From NCBI RefSeq assembly GCF_001816165.1, contig NZ_MDZC01000057.1:62001-126000 (forward strand): DNA of 64,000 nucleotides, read 5' to 3'. Source of the stretch: Hymenobacter glacialis. GTDB taxonomy: Bacteria > Bacteroidota > Bacteroidia > Cytophagales > Hymenobacteraceae. Shown here in pieces: positions 61,055 through 64,000 of the stretch (the first letter of the stretch is position 1; every line of letters starts with the position of its first letter). Position numbers and translations under genes: made by a program. The notes under the pieces are model-generated. The model was given only the letters and a program-made list of their open reading frames with translations. It was not told the origin of the DNA and did not search any database.

Positions 61055-61924
61055 TTAGCGCCGAGTAGCCTTGGCTGGTGGCGCCACGGCAGCGGGCACG
61101 CGCAGGGCCTGCAAGGCTTTGAAATTGCCCTGGAACACGTTGAAATCGACCACGCCGCGAATGCCCGGCACGTAGGCTTCGTCGGAGTGCTGCCAGATTA
61201 TCCACTTGGTGGAGGCCAGGGCGGGGCGTGCCACCTCGTAGTGGGCCAGCCAGAGCGGGTAGTTGTCGAAGTGCCCGGCCAGGTGGCGCTGGTAAAAGCT
61301 GTGGTTGGAATACAGAATGGGGCGCACGCCGTAGTGCGCCTCAATGAGGCGCAGCCAGCGGGCCACTTCCCGTCGCATCACGGCCACGTCGTGGAAATTG
61401 GAGGCTTCCACGTCGAGCACGGGCGGCAAATCGCCGGGCTTGAGGGGTACGGTGCGGGCAAACAAGTCGGCTTGTGCCTGGCCGCTGCGCTTGGGATGGA
61501 AGTAATGGTAGGCCCCGCAGAGCACGCCCGCCTTGCGGGCCTCGCGCCAGTTGCGGGCAAAGCGGGCGTCGCGCAGCGTAGCGCCCTCACTGGCCTTGAT
61601 GAAGGCAAAGCGCACGTTGTGGCGGGCCACTTGGGGCCAGTCGATGCGTCCTTGGTAGGACGAAACGTCGATGCCGTGCACGGTGTAGCCGGCCAGCAAG
61701 GGGGTTCTTTCGCGGCCCGTGAGGCCGTCCTGCGTGAAGGTGGCCCAGGTGCGGCGGGCGTATCGGTTTATCTGCACGCGGTGGCGCAGGTAATACGCCG
61801 CGCCCAGCATCAGTCCCAGCATCAGCCCCAGCACCAGCCCGGCCAGCAGGGCGCGCCGCCACTGGCGGCGGGGCGTGCGGGGGGCGGGTTTGGCTTTGCG
61901 GGAGGCGCGAGGAGGAGGCGGCAT
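61055..61924 (-). CDS. GH25 lysozyme-like muramidase, membrane-anchored
   Basis: 289 residues. A basic N-terminus and one membrane helix (LLAGLVLGLMLGLMLGAAYY) precede the GH25 barrel: GIDVSSYQGRIDWPQV with the first catalytic Asp, FAFIKASEGATLRD, then LPPVLDVEASN (DxE) and WIIWQHSDEAYVPGI. Muramidase activity towards peptidoglycan is predicted. ATG 61924 is chosen; the frame is open to 62074. Confidence 0.92.
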   Translation of the reverse strand: MPPPPRASRKAKPAPRTPRRQWRRALLAGLVLGLMLGLMLGAAYYLRHRVQINRYARRTWATFTQDGLTGRERTPLLAGYTVHGIDVSSYQGRIDWPQVARHNVRFAFIKASEGATLRDARFARNWREARKAGVLCGAYHYFHPKRSGQAQADLFARTVPLKPGDLPPVLDVEASNFHDVAVMRREVARWLRLIEAHYGVRPILYSNHSFYQRHLAGHFDNYPLWLAHYEVARPALASTKWIIWQHSDEAYVPGIRGVVDFNVFQGNFKALQALRVPAAVAPPAKATRR

Positions 61925-62024
61925 AAGAGGGCGTGGCCCAAAAATAACGCCGGACCGGGACGCATCGTGCGTACGAGCCCGGGTTTTTGCGAACTTTGCC
62001 CTTCTTTCAGCTGCTCCTATTCCT

Positions 62025-62300
62025 ATGTCTTTCCTCCGTGCTGCCGACGCCCGCGACGAATCCGGCCACCTCATCCGCGAGCTGCACGGCGTGACGCTCG
62101 CCCAAATTCTGGAGTATTTGGTGGCCGCCTACGGCTGGCCCGAGCTCGATGCCCGGCTGCGCATGAACTGCTTTGCCGAAAACCCCAGCATCAAGTCGAG
62201 CCTGAGCTTTTTGCGGCGCACGCCCTGGGCCCGCACCAAAGTGGAGGAGTTCTACATCAAGGCGCGCACGGCGGAGGTGCAAGGCCGCCCCCGGCACTAA
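62025..62300 (+). CDS. VF530 family DNA-binding-like protein
   Basis: 91 residues: LHGVTLAQILEYLVAAYGWP, then the conserved NPSIKSSLSFLRRTPWARTKVEEFY, the VF530 (DUF2132) signature. A helical fold suggested to bind DNA. The ATG at 62025 fits the family start; an ACTTTG box lies about 30 nt upstream (61993-61998). The next gene begins 5 nt after the stop codon. Confidence 0.85.
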   Translation: MSFLRAADARDESGHLIRELHGVTLAQILEYLVAAYGWPELDARLRMNCFAENPSIKSSLSFLRRTPWARTKVEEFYIKARTAEVQGRPRH

Positions 62301-62305
62301 TTGAC

Positions 62306-62626
62306 ATGGCAGATATCAGCGAAAAATCCTCGAAATCGGCCCTGGTGGCCGGGCTGCTGTATTTTGTGGCCTTCGAAACCGTGGCTTTTTTCAGCCTGCA
62401 GTTTCTCACCTCGGGGCTGGGCGAGGCCAACCAATACCAGGAGGAAAACACCATTGTGAGCAACTGGGTGAAAACCATGGTGTTTGTGGTGGCGCACTTG
62501 CTGTTGGTTGTCGCGGCCATGCTGGTGCTCAGCAATCGGATGCCGCGCCGCTACCGGGGCCAGCTTATGGGGTGGTTTTACCTGTCGCTGGTCATGACTT
62601 TTGTGCTGATTATCCCGCTCTTCTAG
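62306..62626 (+). CDS. Hypothetical three-helix membrane protein
   Basis: 106 residues. Predicted membrane segments: GLLYFVAFETVAFFSLQFL, TMVFVVAHLLLVVAAMLVLS, MGWFYLSLVMTFVLIIPLF. No family recognised. Likely co-transcribed with the VF530 gene (5-nt gap). A long repeat follows the stop codon immediately. Confidence 0.75.
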   Translation: MADISEKSSKSALVAGLLYFVAFETVAFFSLQFLTSGLGEANQYQEENTIVSNWVKTMVFVVAHLLLVVAAMLVLSNRMPRRYRGQLMGWFYLSLVMTFVLIIPLF

Positions 62627-62627
62627 A

Positions 62628-62815
62628 CCACGGATTGGCACGGATTTAAGCGGATTTCACGGATTTTGTGCACGTCTTCGACCATTGCCGGACACGAAAG
62701 AGGCTTGCCATTTGGCAAGCCTCTTTCGTGTAACGTCACCGCTTTTCGCAGAGCCGGATGCCAACAATCGTCTACAAAATCCGTGAAATCCGCTTAAATC
62801 CGTGCCAATCAGTGG
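62628..62815. repeat. Nested palindrome: 42-bp outer arms, 19-bp inner hairpin
   Basis: Outer arms 62628-62669 and 62774-62815 match at 41 of 42 positions and contain CACGGATT-type units repeated (GGCACGGATTTAAGCGGATT). The inner perfect hairpin has arms 62692-62710 and 62713-62731 (ACACGAAAGAGGCTTGCCA). A smaller hairpin (CCACCG/CGGTGG) is at 62828-62846. No gene is seen in 62627-63005. Confidence 0.93.
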
Positions 62816-62879
62816 TAAAAAGCAAAACCACCGCTGTAGGCGGTGGCTCAAGGGTGAAATCTAGAAGTAGAAGTAGCAC

Positions 62880-62934
62880 CCGGTCGGTCCCGGTGTTATG
62901 AATGGACTGCGGTGCCGGTCGGTCCCGGCGTTAT
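62880..62934 (+). repeat. Two direct repeats of a 20-mer
   Basis: CCGGTCGGTCCCGGTGTTAT (62880-62899) and the same with one change (CCGGTCGGTCCCGGCGTTAT, 62915-62934), 35 nt apart in start position, in the gene-free stretch before the Hsp20 gene. Confidence 0.9.
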
Positions 62935-63005
62935 CAAGCTAAATAATAATGGATGGTAAGTGTGGAAAAGCATAGCGCGCCGCGGGCGGCAACATAGCTC
63001 CCGGC

Positions 63006-63389
63006 TTAGTTGTGCCGAATGTCAATTTCGCGCTGCTGGTCGGTAGAGTTGAGGAAGGGAATGCGCACGCGCAACTCGTTGGCCTCGTGCACGGCATCGA
63101 TGCGGGCCAGGTTGAGGTTGTCGGGCAGGTCGAGGGTCTGCACGAAGAGCGGAGCGGCCAGCTGGTCGTCGGGCTCGTGGCGGTACTCGCCAAACACGGT
63201 GAGGCGCTGGTCGTTGAGCACCACCCGGAAGCTGTCGGCGGTAACGGTGGGCATGGCCACGCGCACAATCACGCCTTTGGGGTGCTGGTCGATGCGCAAC
63301 TTGGGCTGGGCTACGCCCCCGCCAATGGTGTTCAGCAAGTCAAGCTGCGGGGCAATGGTGCGGATAAATTTCGGGCTGATAAATTTCAT
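63006..63389 (-). CDS. Hsp20/alpha-crystallin-like small heat-shock protein
   Basis: 127 residues. The alpha-crystallin-like domain runs from about residue 30: PKLRIDQHPKGVIVRVAMPT, VVLNDQRLTVFGEY, LPDNLNLARIDAVHEANELR, VRIPFLN. The last part is the typical I-x-I-like tail segment region (QREIDIRHN). ATP-independent holdase activity is predicted. Divergent from nothing obvious; stands alone. Confidence 0.82.
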   Translation of the reverse strand: MKFISPKFIRTIAPQLDLLNTIGGGVAQPKLRIDQHPKGVIVRVAMPTVTADSFRVVLNDQRLTVFGEYRHEPDDQLAAPLFVQTLDLPDNLNLARIDAVHEANELRVRIPFLNSTDQQREIDIRHN

Positions 63390-63606
63390 AGTAGGGGGCC
63401 GAATTTCAGGTCGGCTTCACCCCACTATTACAAACGATGTACCAATCTGAATTCGGGGTTACCTGTGCTGTAAATCAGCCTTATTGACGTGTTTCTAATG
63501 CCGTATCTGCCCAGTTCGGTCAGGGTGGCGCACTGTTGCGGTTACGCCGAATTTTTGCAGACGAAATGGCGGGTTGCGGTAATGCCTCGACGTATTTCGG
63601 GAGGCC

Positions 63607-64000
63607 TTAAAACCGGCTGGTGAGGCCAAAGTGTATTTTGGAAGTGCGCAGCTCAAATGGCTGCTCGTTGGCCCGCCCCACCGAGTACACGAACTGAAAA
63701 AGCCCCGCCGCCGTGCGGAAGCTCAGGCCCGCCCCCAGCCCGGTGGGTTGGTCGGGGCCAATGGGGGAATTGGGGACGTCGTAACGCGTATAGGCCTGGT
63801 CAGCAAATAGAAACACGTACGAGTCGGTCCCAATAAACTGCCGAAATTCGGCTGTGGCCACGGCATAGGAGCTGGTGTAGAACTGGTTTTCGTTGAAGCC
63901 GCGCAGCGAGTTGAGGCCGCCGAGCCGGAACAGGTCGTTGGTAAACAGGCGAGGGTTGAGCAGGGATTCGCCCCGCAGCCGCAGGAGCAGCACCCCGGCC
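63607..64000 (-). CDS. Omp85/BamA-like outer-membrane beta-barrel (5' end outside window)
   Basis: C-terminal 130 residues of a beta-barrel: DLFRLGGLNSLRGFNENQFY (the conserved L6-loop RGF motif of Omp85 proteins), SSYAVATAEFRQFIG, LGAGLSFRTAAGLFQFVYSV, ending in IHFGLTSRF with a terminal Phe. The start lies beyond the right edge. Surface-antigen/BamA-TamA-like family. Alternating hydrophobic strands are clear. The spacer 63390-63606 shows nothing certain. Confidence 0.8.
   Translation of the reverse strand, partial: AGVLLLRLRGESLLNPRLFTNDLFRLGGLNSLRGFNENQFYTSSYAVATAEFRQFIGTDSYVFLFADQAYTRYDVPNSPIGPDQPTGLGAGLSFRTAAGLFQFVYSVGRANEQPFELRTSKIHFGLTSRF

Noticed and set aside
1..64000. tRNA, rRNA or prophage genes
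   Set aside because: No tRNA-like cloverleaf, rRNA segment, integrase or phage structural protein was recognised on either strand.

Overview
The window reads as a chromosomal stretch of a high-GC Bacteroidota, most probably a Hymenobacter-like member of the Cytophagales. Reasons: strongly GC-rich coding DNA; Bacteroidota -7 promoter boxes of the form TAnnTTTG (for example before the TetR gene, gpmI, nadC and the NUC1 nuclease) with no obvious Shine-Dalgarno sequences; very many lipoproteins; and family content typical of the group (DUF4783, YcxB-like, GxxExxY, SLC45-type MFS, CbpA/CbpM, 7TM-DISM kinase). This taxonomic call is an inference. No rRNA, tRNA, CRISPR array, prophage or transposase was seen.

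Layout. 1-1.5 kb: 5' part of an M28-type peptidase gene and ispF. 1.8-9.1 kb: TetR regulator with a palindromic operator, then a TolC / membrane-fusion lipoprotein / RND pump cluster. 9.2-13 kb: ACP-like protein, DUF1232 protein, and an ECF sigma factor followed by a membrane protein joining an anti-sigma-like head to a periplasmic trypsin-like protease. 13.2-15.6 kb: McrB-McrC type IV restriction pair. 15.7-22.7 kb: lipoprotein, 2OG-Fe(II) oxygenase, frameshifted chromate transporter, deformylase-like protein, ICMT-like methyltransferase, PlsC-like acyltransferase. 23-31.8 kb: CbpA/CbpM, a TraB-like DUF5694 protein, ZIP transporter, YcxB-like protein, frameshifted nadC, DUF4783 protein, gpmI. 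31.8-34.6 kb: parallel beta-helix lipoprotein and prfA. 34.9-41.8 kb: three tandem histidine kinase genes. 42-44.4 kb: thrB and thrC. 44.4-46.6 kb: monoheme DUF3365 lipoprotein and an FAD oxidoreductase. 46.6-57 kb: maltodextrin/glycogen locus (MFS transporter, two GH13 amylases, SDR, GlgP-like enzyme) plus a NUC1 endonuclease. 57-64 kb: YedK/HMCES, an alpha/beta-hydrolase-like protein, frameshifted rlpA, GH25 lysozyme, VF530 protein, Hsp20 and the 3' end of an Omp85-type gene.

The most unusual layer is intergenic. There are several palindrome families (35-42 bp arms), degenerate heptanucleotide tandem arrays resembling the STRR repeats described in cyanobacteria (one lies inside the signal-peptide codons of the RND adaptor, another, GCTCCCT x7, sits 4 bp before the thrC start), and a 471-bp unit in which a GxxExxY gene is bounded by perfect 25-bp terminal inverted repeats.

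Four genes (chrA, the PlsC-like gene, nadC, rlpA) each need one added base to restore a full-length product. All four are apparent 1-nt deletions in GC-rich DNA, so uncorrected assembly errors should be excluded before they are called pseudogenes. Several enzymes lack a textbook key residue: ACP Ser to Thr, phosphorylase PLP-Lys to Thr, hydrolase nucleophile Ser to Gly.
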